Below are positions 46,895 to 57,088 of a stretch of 64,000 nucleotides of DNA, piece by piece. The position numbers and the translations under genes are program-made. Source of the DNA: Aegilops tauschii subsp. strangulata (lineage: Eukaryota; Streptophyta; Magnoliopsida; Poales; Poaceae). The notes beneath the pieces were generated by a model. The model ran no database searches and was not told the origin of the DNA. It saw only the letters and a program-made list of their open reading frames with translations. The DNA is taken from assembly GCF_002575655.3 (NCBI RefSeq), contig NC_053035.3, positions 89,243,322 to 89,307,321 on the forward strand, given 5' to 3'. The first letter of the stretch is position 1. Every line of letters begins with the position of its first letter.

Positions 46895-48206
46895 GAACTC
46901 AAGCAACAGATCTTGATGGAAAGCCACACCGCCCCATACACGATCCATCTTGGAGGAACCAAAATGTACAAGGACATCCAGGAAAGATTTTGGTGGCACG
47001 GTATGAAAAGAGATATAGCCACATTCATCGCTTGTTGCGATTCATGTCAGCGCATCAAGGCCGAGCACCAAAAGCCAGCAGGACTACTCCAGCCTAACAG
47101 GATACCAGAGTGGAAATGGGACGAAATAGGAATGGACTTCATTGTCGGATTACCCCGATCACAACGCGGAAATGACGCCATATGGGTCATCACAGACCGA
47201 CTAACCAAGGTTGCTCATTTCATTCCCGTGAAGACTACCTACTCCACACAAAGACTGGCAAAACTTTATCTCTCCCATATAGTTTGCTTGCACGGAGTCC
47301 CAAAGACTATAATATCAGACCGAGGCACCCAATTCGTCTCCAAATTTTGAGATCACCTACAACAAGCTCTGGGCACGTAACTAGTTTTCAGTACAGCATA
47401 CCACCCTCAGACTGATGGTCAAACAGAACGTGTAAACCAAATCCTAGAGGATATGCTAAGAGCCTGTGTGCTCACCTATGGATCCAGTTGGGAAGAAAGT
47501 TTGCCGTATGCCGAATTTGCTTGAAACAACAGTTACCAAGCCAGCTTGCAAATGGCACCCTTTGAAGCGTTGTACAGACGAAGGTGTCGTACCCCTCTGA
47601 ATTGGTCAGAAACAGGTGACAGCCATATCTTCGGCCCAGACTTGCTTAAAGAGGCTGAGGAGAAAGTTAAACAAATCAGGGACAGACTCAGGACGGCGCA
47701 GAGCCGACAAAAGAGCTACTATGATCAGAAGCATCGAGAGGTCAGCTTTGAACCCCGGTGATTCCGTATACCTCCGAGTATCTCCTATGAGGGGTTTGCA
47801 ACGGTTCAAAATTAAGGGGAAGCTAGCGCCAAGGTTTATTGGACCATTTTGTGTAAAGGCACGAAGAGGCACGGTAGCCTACCAGCTAGACCTACCCAAG
47901 GAGCTGTCAGACGTCCATGACGTGTTCCACGTCTCACAGTTAAGAAAATGTGTGAGCAACCCAGAAAAGCATGTACCTCATGAGGACATTGATATGCAAC
48001 CAGATCTCACCTACAGAGAAAGGCCAGTAAGGATTTTAGAAGAGTCTGAACGGAGGACCCGTCAGAAAACGACAAAGTTTTTCAGGGTTCAGTGGAGCAA
48101 CCACACTGAGGATGAAGCTACATGGGAAAGGGAAGATTTCCTTCGAGCAGAGTATCCATATCTATTTGAGGATCAGCAGAAATCTCGAGGACGAGATTTT
48201 TCCTAA
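46895..48206 (+). pseudogene. int: Integrase with C-terminal chromo-like domain
   Basis: The zinc module (HTAPYTIHLGGTKMYKDIQ, CCDSCQRIK) is near 46,925-47,055. Core Asp residues are seen in GMDFIVGLP (near 47,130) and SDRGTQFVSKF (near 47,318), and the Glu in GQTERVNQ near 47,420. Stops follow at 47,348 (TGA), 47,379 (TAA) and 47,522 (TGA). A frame change occurs at a CCCC run near 47,755, after which an open frame reaches 48,206 (GDSVYLRVSPMRGLQ, HDVFHVSQLRKC). The final part, RPVRILEESERRTRQ ... FFRVQWSNHTEDEATWE, fits the chromo-like tail used by chromoviruses to target chromatin. Confidence 0.9.
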
Positions 48207-48218
48207 GGGGGTAGGTGT
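48180..48218 (+). promoter_or_regulatory. End-of-pol motif and polypurine tract of the chromovirus
   Basis: AAATCTCGAGGACGAGATTT encodes the last pol codons, followed by TTCCTAAGGGGGTAGGTGT and then the LTR2 start TGTGACACCC. AAGGGGGTAGG serves as the purine tract. It is homologous to 13,211-13,250 of the LARD. Confidence 0.8.
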
Positions 48219-50702
48219 TGTGACACCCAAGTTTTTATTTGGATTTTTCAAAAGATTTTTATTTGACTTGAGGGGAGTGATTTAATTTTTCTTCAAGAGA
48301 ACTCTCCCTCTCATACATTTTTTTATGGAAAAAGTTTTATTTGGATTCACCCAAGTTCTGCCTTTGGTCTTGGAAGTTCTTGCTTTTCTTTTGGACTCAA
48401 GACAAAATGTTTTTCATTTGGGAAAATAACTTTTGAAAATCTTTTCTGTTTCATTACAGATAAGTCCCTAGACAGAAACCTTTATAACTTTTTAATAAAA
48501 AGGTATTTTTGAGTGATTCTTTTTCTGACAATCTCCAATTTTTGTCTAGTTTTTGATGGGATTTATTTGAAAAATATTTGGAAAAGTTTCTGTGTATGTG
48601 TTGGTTTTCACGTTAGTACCCGTTTCGTGATTGCCGTAGGTTCCGGGAGAGGTGAAGGGGCCGCGAACTTCGCCGAGCTAGACTCCGACTTCTCCGAACC
48701 AGGCAAGCATGTTTTGAACATTTGATATGGCAGATGTTTTGCATGTTCACCTGAGAGTTTGTGCGTGGCATATGAGTGTCGGTAAAAACCTCGTTGCTTG
48801 TAAGGCAACTACCCGGTTGTCCCAAAGTCAGGATGACCTCTGATGAGAGGTGGCCTAATCATGTGGTGACATGAAGGGCAGCAAGGTGGTACTGTTGTAG
48901 CATGCCAGCCTTGCGTCATCCTACTTTCTTCGACGTTAACGTGGTTGGAGCTACGTTATCGTTCTTTTCCCGCAAGTTCCAAAGTTGCGATGACCTCTGA
49001 TGAGAGGTGGCCTAATCATGTGGTGACATGAAGGGCAGCAAGGTGGTACTGTTGTAGCATACCAGCCTTGTGTCATCCGACTCTTCTGACGTTAACATGG
49101 TTGGAGCCGTGTTACCGTTCTTTCCCCTTCCGTGGTACCACATGTCTCATTGCCAGGATGCGGTTTAGTAAGTTGGTAACCTCTTTCCGTGTACACACCA
49201 AACAGAGAGGCCGGGATGAGGGTACCTTGGCCCAGGATTAAAGCCAGTCATCCGGTCAGGGGGCATGGGTGTTTCCGGTTGGGACCGAGAGGGGGGGCAC
49301 CCCCTTAAAGCGCGCGTATAGAAATTTGATCCCATGCTACGCGAGGTTGTAGCCTCCCCGTCTCAAGGTTTTTCTTGAACGTTGCCGAGGGTGATCCCTG
49401 GCTTCGGATGGTTGAATTGGGTGTGTACTGGTTAGACGTGTTTCTTCCAAAACACCGTAGACGGAACTAGTCCCCGTGACTACTGGAATCCGTTGGCTGT
49501 GGTTAAGTACAAACTCTGCAGAGTCAATTCTTTCCAAATCATCGTATCCATGATCAGTAGTGTAAACATTATATCCATATCTATCCGTGTGAAAAACTTG
49601 TCCCCGGTGAACAAGCTCACGTGGTACTTTCAGATTTATTGTTATTCCTGTGGATGGACTAACGTTATTTTTGTCTCACGCTTGTGATAATTTATGTTCC
49701 CGAACTGTTGTATTGTTGAGTTGTGATATAAGCCCTTTATGTGACGTCGCGCAGACGTCCGACTGTGGCGTGTACTCGTTTCTCACTTTAAATATAAGCC
49801 CTTTATGTGGTGTCGCCCCGACGCCCGACTGTGGCATTATTATTCCGCATTTTCCTCTCGAGGAGTCTTTCAGACACTCGTTTGGCACCAGTATTATTAT
49901 TCCGCAATTTTCGTCTCGAGGAGTCTTTCAGACACTCGTTTGGCACCAGTATTATTATTCCGCAATTTTCCTCTCGAGGAGTCTTTCAGACACTCGTTTG
50001 GCACCCGCATTATTATTCTGCATTTTCCTCTCGAGGAGTCTTTCAGACACTCGTTTGGCACCAGTATTACTATTCTGCAGTTTCCGCTCGAGGCGTCATT
50101 CAGACCCTCGCTTGGCACCCAGTATTTATTATCCCTATGTCTGATCGCACTGGTTAACTTGTTCATATGCTTCATGTTTACATTTGTTATACCTTATGTC
50201 CGAACTGTCTTGCGAGTACTTTCATAGTACTCACCTGGCTTGTTGATTTGGCCAGATGTTGACGAAGGCGATCTCTTGGATGAAGAGTTTGATAGCGCGT
50301 CCGACGCCTAGAGGAGTCCCAGTCAGTCCTGCGCGATCCCGGATATTGGTCACTTGTATTGTATACGCTTCCGCCACCCGCAATAAGTCTTCTCGAGCCT
50401 CACTCCGACGCTCGATGAGCTGTAGTCTTTTGGAATCATATCACTCGCTTCGCGGTGATATTTCCACCACCGTCTTTATCGTGAGTTAGTAGTTGCCACC
50501 CTATCCGCCGTCTTGTTTTAGCGGCATGCATGTAATAAATTGTTGGGCAGTCTTTGCTCAACCTTGTATTATATTTAGTACTCCTGGTATTTTTCTTCTG
50601 TGACCAAGATATTGTCTATCAGTGAGAAGGAATTCTTCCTCGCTGGTCCGTAAAAGGGATTGGTCTCTCAATAATTATTTCATTGAAAAACCGGTCGTGA
50701 CA
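48219..50702 (+). repeat. LTR2 of the chromovirus (2,484 bp, internally deleted)
   Basis: Colinear with LTR1 except for loss of the counterpart of 38,561-40,226. The breakpoint retains one copy of CTTTT, which occurs at both ends of the deleted stretch in LTR1. The deletion takes out the TATA box and the presumed start site. It is followed directly by a primer-binding site rather than flanking DNA. Confidence 0.93.
49836..50123 (+). repeat. Five-unit 57/58-bp tandem array in LTR2
   Basis: Same five units in the same order as 41,617-41,904, with no difference noticed by eye. Confidence 0.92.
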
Positions 50703-50706
50703 AGCT

Positions 50707-50719
50707 TGGTACCAGAGCC
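50707..50719 (+). promoter_or_regulatory. Second primer-binding site, after LTR2
   Basis: TGGTACCAGAGCC, identical to 42,487-42,499. Its presence after the downstream LTR shows that LTR2 is also the 5' LTR of a second, truncated unit. Confidence 0.88.
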
Positions 50720-50867
50720 AGGCTGACTGTAGGAAGCCACTAGGTGCGAGCGCTAATCGGTTATTAGCGTTTTTGTGCTTTTTCAGCTTTTTGCAATTGT
50801 AGCTATTTTCTGTTGGTCATCATAAATTTATGACATGACTACTCAGAATTTTTTCCTACTTTTGTAG

Positions 50868-51230
50868 ATGGCTGGCAGGAGCTGTGAGAATCGAGTGTTT
50901 ACCAACGTGCCCGAGGGGTTTGTCAAGCTCCTCGTCTCCATCACCAAGCTCGCGATCGGGCCAGCAGCTCGCCCGGAGGAGTCTTTCAACAACCTCGTAG
51001 ATTATCTTGTGGCTGCCCGCATGGACTTAGTCCGGGGCGGTCCTGCCAGCAGGAAGGAGCTTCTCCACACGGCGCCGCCTTTGACATTCGTCTCGTCTTC
51101 AGCCTCGTATGCACCGGCCGTTTTGGCCACTGCTCGCTGTCTGCCTACCACTGAGGAGTTCGACCGAGTCATCGCTCCTACTTCAGTCAGAGCCGCACCG
51201 CCTGCCGCACCCAAGGAAAGGAACCCTTAA
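50868..51230 (+). pseudogene. Truncated second copy of the extra ORF
   Basis: Starts MAGRSCENRVF and follows the 42,649 protein to residue 37. It then skips 315 nt in frame (residues 38-142, including the dsRBD-like part), with GGAG at both breakpoints, and resumes at ESFNNLVDYLVAARMDLV. It loses homology at 51,210, where element B sequence begins, and picks up a chance stop at 51,228-51,230. About nine substitutions separate the two internal copies over roughly 510 bp. Confidence 0.85.
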
Positions 51231-51499
51231 CGGAACTATTTTCCTTGGAAGATGTTTCTTACTACAAAAAGTAATCTAACATAACTCCCTGAACACAATT
51301 TGTCTATTTGAGCAAAATGACCAGATTGCCTGGTTTCCGGACATAATGAATGTTTTTCGCATTCCAATATGGTATCCGGAAACACTCCACCTTTACGGTT
51401 CGGAGGTCGAAGCCGAAGGCCTGCGATGATTTTTTCTTGACATGCTCGGATGACAACAGGAATCGATAAAAAACAGTACTTTAATACAATACATTGAAT
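51211..51499. other. Post-pol spacer of B, right of the chromovirus
   Basis: No coding sequence. It contains a GGTTCGGAGGTCGAAGCCGA block that corresponds in position and partly in sequence to the spacer just downstream of the antisense gene in element A (near 3,960-3,990). Confidence 0.5.
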
Positions 51500-52419
51500 G
51501 CCCACCCTTCCTCTATGCCATCCATAAGACTATCTAATTTACAGTCTTGCTGCGAATACTTCGCAGCCACTATTACTTAGTCATACACCAAGTTCAGCGG
51601 AATTTCTTTCCCATCCAGTCCCTTTGGTCCCACTCGGGCCATATGATTCGGATCTAGCTTGGTGAAGCGTGTTTACACCATCGCCCAGGCTTCTCGTGTG
51701 CCTTCACAGCAGGCTGACGTCTTCCATAGCTCAAAGCGGCGTCGGGCACCTTTGAACAGGTTTGCTAAACCCTCCATGCTTTCTGGAGGAGTGTCGGATG
51801 GCCATAAAGCATTAATCATACTCCCCATAGCTTTCCGGGCCCGCTCATGCACCACAGTCAGCTCTTTCAGCACGTCGCCTTGAAATCCGGATACTTCTTC
51901 TCCTGGCCGACCAGTTAATAGACCTGCACCCAGAGATTCATGACATTCCAAATTGTGCACCTAACACGTGTTTATATGATGGTTTTAAACAAAGACATAC
52001 TGAACATCGCCCTTCAACTTTTCATTCTCTTTTTGAGCGACTAATAGTTGAGCCCTTAAGCTCTCTATCTCTTCGGATAGTTTGTCTTTTCCATCCACCA
52101 GTTTTTTCTTCTAGGACGCCTTCTTCATATCCGCCAATTCGGCAGTCGCGGCATTCAGCTGCGTTTGGTTTGATTCCAGCTCCTGGGATTGTACATTCTT
52201 CTCTTTAAAAACCTACAAGTTATATCGATCCATAAATCGGTTGGCTTCACCGCTTCAAGCCTCGGGGGCTACTGGTATATGCATATTAAAATTGTGCAAA
52301 CTTTGTACCTGGATATCTTTGGAGAACAATTTGGTAACTCCGGCAAGTCCGTCTCGAGCGACTCAAATATATGCGTCCACCGAACTAAGTGCGGTAAACT
52401 CCTGCTCGGAAAAGGCTGG
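51500..52419 (-). pseudogene. B antisense gene, C-terminal half (coiled coil and conserved tail)
   Basis: Same type of gene as 4,092-6,643 but a different subfamily. The C-terminal domain reads KAMGSMINALWPSDTPPESM, LANLFKGARRRFELWK and REAWAMV at 51,673-51,960, and a tail ending YSQQDCKLDSLMDGIEE lies near 51,520-51,560. A stop sits near 51,574. Upstream at 52,000-52,200 is a heptad-rich segment (ELESNQTQLNAATAELADMK, LVDGKDKLSEEIESLRAQLL) with an internal TAG. The 5' part is cut by element C at 52,420. Confidence 0.7.
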
Positions 52420-52888
52420 TGCCGGTATCAAAACTGGCGGATCTCGGGTAGGGGGTCCCGAACTGTGCGTCTAAGGTCGATGGTAACAGGAGACGGGGGA
52501 CACAATGTTTACCCAGGTTCGGGCCCTCTCTATGGAGGTAATACCCTACTTCCGGCTTGATTGATCTTGATGAATATGAGTATTACAAGAGTTGATCTAC
52601 CACGAGATCGTAATGGCTAAAACCCTAGAAGCCTAGCCTGTATGACTATATCCGTTTCCGGACTAAGCCCTCTGGTTTATATAGACACCGTAGGGGACTA
52701 GGGTTGTACAAAGTCGGTTACAGAGAAAGGAATCTTCATATGTGGTCGCCAAGCTTGCCTTCCACGCCAAGGAGAGTCCTATCCTGACACGGGAGAGAGT
52801 CTTCGGTCTTGTATCTTCATAGCCCATTAGTCCCGCCCATGTCCAACAGGCCGGATGCCCGAGGACCCCTTAGTCCAGGACTCCCTCA
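52420..52888 (-). repeat. 3' LTR of element C
   Basis: 469 bp; on the minus strand TGAGGGAGTCC ... GATACCGGCA. It shares long blocks with the A fragment at 6,668-6,930. The minus-strand internal side reads GGTTCAGGGGCTAC just before the LTR, a plausible purine tract. Confidence 0.85.
52676..52684 (-). promoter_or_regulatory. TATA box of the element C LTR
   Basis: CTATATAAA on the minus strand within GTCTATATAAACCAGAGG. It would drive the element's sense transcription, although this LTR is the 3' copy. Confidence 0.65.
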
Positions 52889-53310
52889 GTAGCCCCTGAA
52901 CCAGGCTTCAATGACGAGGTGTCCGACACGCAGATTGTCTTCGGCATTGCAAGGCGGGTTCCCTTTTCCGAATACTCCAAGATAGTCTTCGGACGAACGT
53001 GTCTGGATCTGCAACACAAGTACCACAACCATAGAGAATATAATATTTCACGAGTCCAATCTGCAGACAACTTTTCATAATGTGACATCACACTCGCCTG
53101 GTCATTATTTTGAACTGTTTCCTGTCCTGCCGTTCCATGTTTCGAGGCGAGGTTTTTATTGGCACGTCTTGTCGAAGCAGAGATCGTGTCCCCTTATCGC
53201 GGGATTTTTATTAATAGGAGCATGGGTAACCCAACCGTTCCATTCGAAAGATTCCACGGGAATAGGCAGGTTTCCAGGCTTAGGAGGAGGCATTCGATAC
53301 CTGTTGCCTT

Positions 53311-53317
53311 TATAAAG
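53311..53317 (+). promoter_or_regulatory. Candidate TATA box of the antisense gene in C
   Basis: TATAAAG within GCCTTTATAAAGGCG, about 100 bp before the ATG at 53,420 and followed by a pyrimidine-rich leader. The interval 52,889-53,310 has no coding sequence and is the only space for this promoter. Confidence 0.6.
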
Positions 53318-53419
53318 GCGCAAAGGGTCGTCTTTATTTATGCCAAACTTCTCCTCGGCCTCCCCAACCTCGAGTCCTAGCACCCAAGACTCGACTACAT
53401 TGCTTCAATCCTCCCAGTC

Positions 53420-56400
53420 ATGTCCGGACCCAGCCCGCAGGGCCGATGGATGGCTTCCTCTGTTACAGAGGAGGATATTGCGAAGCTTCGGGCAGCTAGA
53501 TACCTAACCGCGGAGATCCCCCACAGGCTTCCTGCTCAGGGATAGGTTATTCCGACTCCCAGATCTGGCGAGAGGGTCGTATTCATCTCTCACTTCCTCC
53601 GAGATTTAGGGTTTGCTCTTAACCCTTCGTCCGGGGGCTCATGTTTTATTACGGATTAGATTTTCACGATCTAGCCCCAGATTCTTTCCTTCACATTTCG
53701 GCGTTCATCATCACGTGTGAAGCCTTCCTCCGAATTCCCCCACACTTCGGCTTATGGTTCAAGACCGTTAGTGTGAAGCCAAAGGCGGTCGACGAGAAAC
53801 AGGCGGAGTGCGGCGGCGCTATAGTGAACAAGCTTACCAATGCTCTTTGGCCAAAAGGTTCTTTTACCGAAACTTCCAACCAATGGCAGTGGGAGTGGTT
53901 TTACGTCACAGAACCCCACAGTACAAGTGGGCAGCTATACCTGTGTTCCGTTCGGGCCCTCTGTTACAACTTGCATCATGGATTAATATGGGGCTGGAGT
54001 GGGGATCAATTGACGAAGTACAGACTCTGTAGAGCCGCACCCGGACCCTCCTTGAGAGGGACATTGATCTTGTCAACGTGATTCGAGTAATGCTAGTCCG
54101 CTGAGTCCTGCCATGCCAGCGTAGGCCTCTTCGCATGTGGGAGTTCAATCCAGAAGGACCACGAACCCTCCAACACTTCTTCGGCACTACGCATAAAGGG
54201 ATGTGGAAGTTGTTTTTCGGGAAACGAAAACAGTGGCCGGACACCACCGAGGACATCGGCCTCGACTGCAACCATCCGGATACCCCGGTAAGTGCTCAAC
54301 TCCCAAACACTTTGTAGTTAAGCATGCCGTAATACGTTACTGAACAAACTGGTTTTTTTAGGGCTGGGTAAAGAAAGCGGAGCGAATTAGGTGTTCGGCC
54401 CCCTCCTCGAAGACTCAGCGGATCCCGTACTAACAAGGATGCTGGCCCCGGCACCATACCAGTCGCCTGTGGAGTAGGACACGGCAGAAAGCGGGAGAAC
54501 CAAAGGCGGCCTCCATCCCAAAGGTACATCAACCATTGTGTCTGGGGGAATCAAAATTCCATCGTCCGAAGGCAAAAGTGAAGGAGAAGTCAACGTCTCT
54601 TCCCCCCATGGTAAGAAAAGGGCTGCCTCCAAAGACTGGGGAGGAAAGGCTCCTAAGCAAGGCAAGGTGCCCCAGTCGGGCGGCTCGGGCTTGAAGGATG
54701 GCATCTTCGCACAGTCCCACGATGACAAGCCTCTAGCCGAATCGTGAGTGAACGAGGGTGTTTTTAAACATATCCCGTTCCTTTCCTATTACCAAAGTAA
54801 CATCTAGAGTGTATGTTTTTGCAGCTCGGCAGATAGTCTTCTTCACCGATCCTCTTCCTCGGGAGATCTTCTTCTGGAGATGATGGAAAGCGAGACACCA
54901 CCTCTGGTCTCCTCGCCCAATAAGGCGGACGACTTTGAGGTGTCGTCCCGGAGGGTCTCTCCTGATCAAGTGGTGCGAGGAGTGATGAAGACACTACCCG
55001 AATGGGATACTTCGGTAGCCCAGGATCCGGGGGCCAACAATAAAGGCCCCGGACTGTCCGGCTTACAGCCGGAGACGACTCTGGGAATAGATACACAGAT
55101 CCCTTCGAAGGGAGGCCGTACTCCTAAAGCAGCTTCCGGAGGTCCAGAAGCGCCGGATATATTGACGAGCATGTTGCGATAGGCGTCCATCTCGGAGGAA
55201 CATCGTACCTTGATGGGTATGGTGGTTGAAAAGGTTTTGTCCGCGAAAAGCGGATTGAATGAAGCCTGCGCGAGCCTGTTAAGAGGCTTCGGGGTTTGTA
55301 CTGGAAAAAAAAAATCTTTGAGTGTGTTTTATTCACGAACTGTGCCTGTGTATAGGTAGTAGCCCCTGAGACTCTGATTGGCTTCCCAAAGGGGGCGGTC
55401 AGAGGATCAAAAAGATATGCCTAGGAAATAATGATTAATTGGAATACAGGCTGTTACCCCCCTGGCGACTACCTGGACTGCAGAGGTTGCAGAGCTGCAG
55501 CGGAAGCTTGATGTAGCGGATGATGACATTGCGCTTATCGACAGGCGGCTTGACGAGGTGCAAGGTATGTCTCGGGGGTTGCCCTTACATGCATGTGCCT
55601 GTATTTGATCATGACGCTAAGAATTGTGATATGCATGACTACAGATGGTGCCGCCGCGGTCAAGATCCTTCGGGCTGAGCTGGCCCATGCCAAAGAGCAG
55701 GCCCGGATTAATAATGCGGCTGCCGAGAAGGCATCTGCCGAGTTAAAGGTCGAACAGGCTGCTCGGCGCTAATGTGAGGAGAGAATATCCACGATGACGC
55801 GTGAGCTAAAGGATGCCGCTAGCCGCTGTGAAATCCTTGAGAAGGATAACGAAGCCAAAACAGCTGGTCTTGATAAGGCCTTACGAGAGGCGAAAGAGGC
55901 GCGGTCCGAATCTAGAGCGGCCCGGGAGGGGATCCGACAAGCTGGAGAGATCACGGCTGGTAAGCCCTTTTTATTGCAAACTAAGTTCGGCGATCCGCAT
56001 TATGCTCCGCTTAATCAGGTGTGGAGTTCTCCAAACGCATTATTGGACCTACCGAAGAGTGCTTCCGATGCGGCGTAGTTTTACCAAGCGCAAGAAGGGT
56101 ATGCAACGGAGAAACTTTTCTGGTCGCAGTTCGGTACGTCAAAACGCCCACTGTTGCTGAACGAACAGATGACCCAATGGGCCGAGCTCCATAGACTATC
56201 CGGTTCTTCCATGAAGGATGTCGTGACCGGGCTGTGGCCGAACAAGCCAATTCCGGATAGTTATTTTGGTTTGGTGCGGTGACTTGCTGATACGGTGCCG
56301 CATATCGATGTCGTTAAGCGGTCGGCGTGCATTGAAGATGCACGGATGGCTTTTGCCCGTGTCAAGACATACTGGGCGAAGATGAAGGCCACAGATGTTG

Positions 56401-56525
56401 CCGAGAAGGGCCCACCATCATGCACCAGAGCATTATTTCGAGGATGTCCTGGAGGGTGCCCGCTTGATAGAGGGTCAATGCTCGAAAAATATGATATTCG
56501 AGTGAAATGTATGGAGATTTTGTAA
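53420..56525 (+). pseudogene. Antisense gypsy-domain gene of element C, nearly full extent
   Basis: ATG at 53,420 opens MSGPSPQGRWMASSVTEED. A TAG at 53,543 (CAG to TAG likely) and several frame changes follow, but the order is clear: FYYGLDFHDLAPDSFLHISA (53,644 on), ECGGAIVNKL, WEWFYVTEP, then WEFNPEGPRTLQHFFGTTHK near 54,138. A GT-AG intron lies at 54,288-54,361 (74 bp). Downstream are a Lys-rich exon, an acidic exon near 54,880-55,180, a coiled-coil exon from about 55,640 (HAKEQARINNAAAEKASAEL) and the conserved C-terminal domain (DLPKSASDAA, QMTQWAELHRLS, CIEDARMAFARVK) to about 56,500. The domain order matches element A. It resembles PF04195, a family named for gypsy-type transposons; no reaction is known. 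Confidence 0.75.
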
Positions 56526-56810
56526 AAGATAATATTTGTAATAAGGCTATTTTTGTAGTTTCGCCTAAAACTTTTGTTCCTCCTGTGCGGCCGTTTTTGT
56601 ATTATCTTGAAAGTTTTCCAGTCATCGGCTTCAGCCCCCTCGTATAAAGTACGGGGGTCACTACAAAAAAAATACACTTCCATGATGATACGTGTTGGTC
56701 ACAGTAGGTTGCGTTTTTTGTCATGCATGTACATCCATGACGATTTTATGACAGAATCAAGATAGTCATACCTGTGCTGTCGTAGAAGTGTTCCATGACA
56801 TTACCAAAAT

Positions 56811-56844
56811 TATCATCACGGAAGTGTGCACTTCCGTGACGATA
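56811..56844. repeat. Subterminal palindrome of CACTA 2
   Basis: TATCATCACGGAAGTG followed by TGCACTTCCGTGACGATA, near-perfect fold-back. Related CAGAAGTG and GTAGAAGTG units occur nearby at 56,783 and 56,865. Confidence 0.8.
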
Positions 56845-57088
56845 AATCGCGCGTCACAGAAGTGCTTTCCTCAAGGGTGACCGACACATGGCATCCACCG
56901 TAACGGAACGTCGTTAAGCTATCGGGTCGGGTTTTGGATCCGATAAACCGTTAACAGCCCCGACCAATGGGGATTTTCCACGTGTAAAATCATCATTGGC
57001 TGGAGGAAACACGTGTCGGCTCATCGTTGGGACAGATGTCATCCACTCATTGGACAGAAGGCGCCTATGATACGTCGACACGTGGCAC

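Larger units (their letters stand above)
38334..51210 (+). mobile_element. Chromovirus (Tekay/Del-type gypsy) array: LTR, internal domain, LTR, partial internal domain
   Basis: LTR1 (38,334-42,482), primer-binding site, extra ORF, gag, pol and chromo-like domain, purine tract, LTR2 (48,219-50,702), then again a primer-binding site and the start of a second internal domain (50,703-51,210) that ends abruptly in element B sequence. A third LTR and a right TSD are absent. The order protease-RT-RNase H-integrase-chromodomain, together with C-terminal motif RPVRILEESERRTRQ, marks a chromovirus. Pol contains several stops, so the copy is not autonomous. Confidence 0.9.
6931..52419 (+). mobile_element. 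Ty3/gypsy retrotransposon B (Tat lineage), split by four insertions
   Basis: B survives in five plus-strand pieces: 6,931-9,331, 20,810-21,033, 25,278-26,048, 37,383-38,333 and 51,211-52,419. Pol order is protease, RT, RNase H, a second archaeal-type RNase H, and integrase, followed by a spacer and an antisense gene. The second RNase H is a feature of the Tat/Ogre/Retand lineage. At three insertions the codon frame continues if one TSD copy is removed, which shows that the pieces once formed one element. The 3' LTR is not in the window; element C interrupts at 52,420. Both ends of B are lost or out of view. Confidence 0.85.

Noticed and set aside
52676..53317. Host gene promoter suggested by TATA boxes
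   Set aside because: Both TATA sequences lie within element C and are explained by its LTR and antisense gene.
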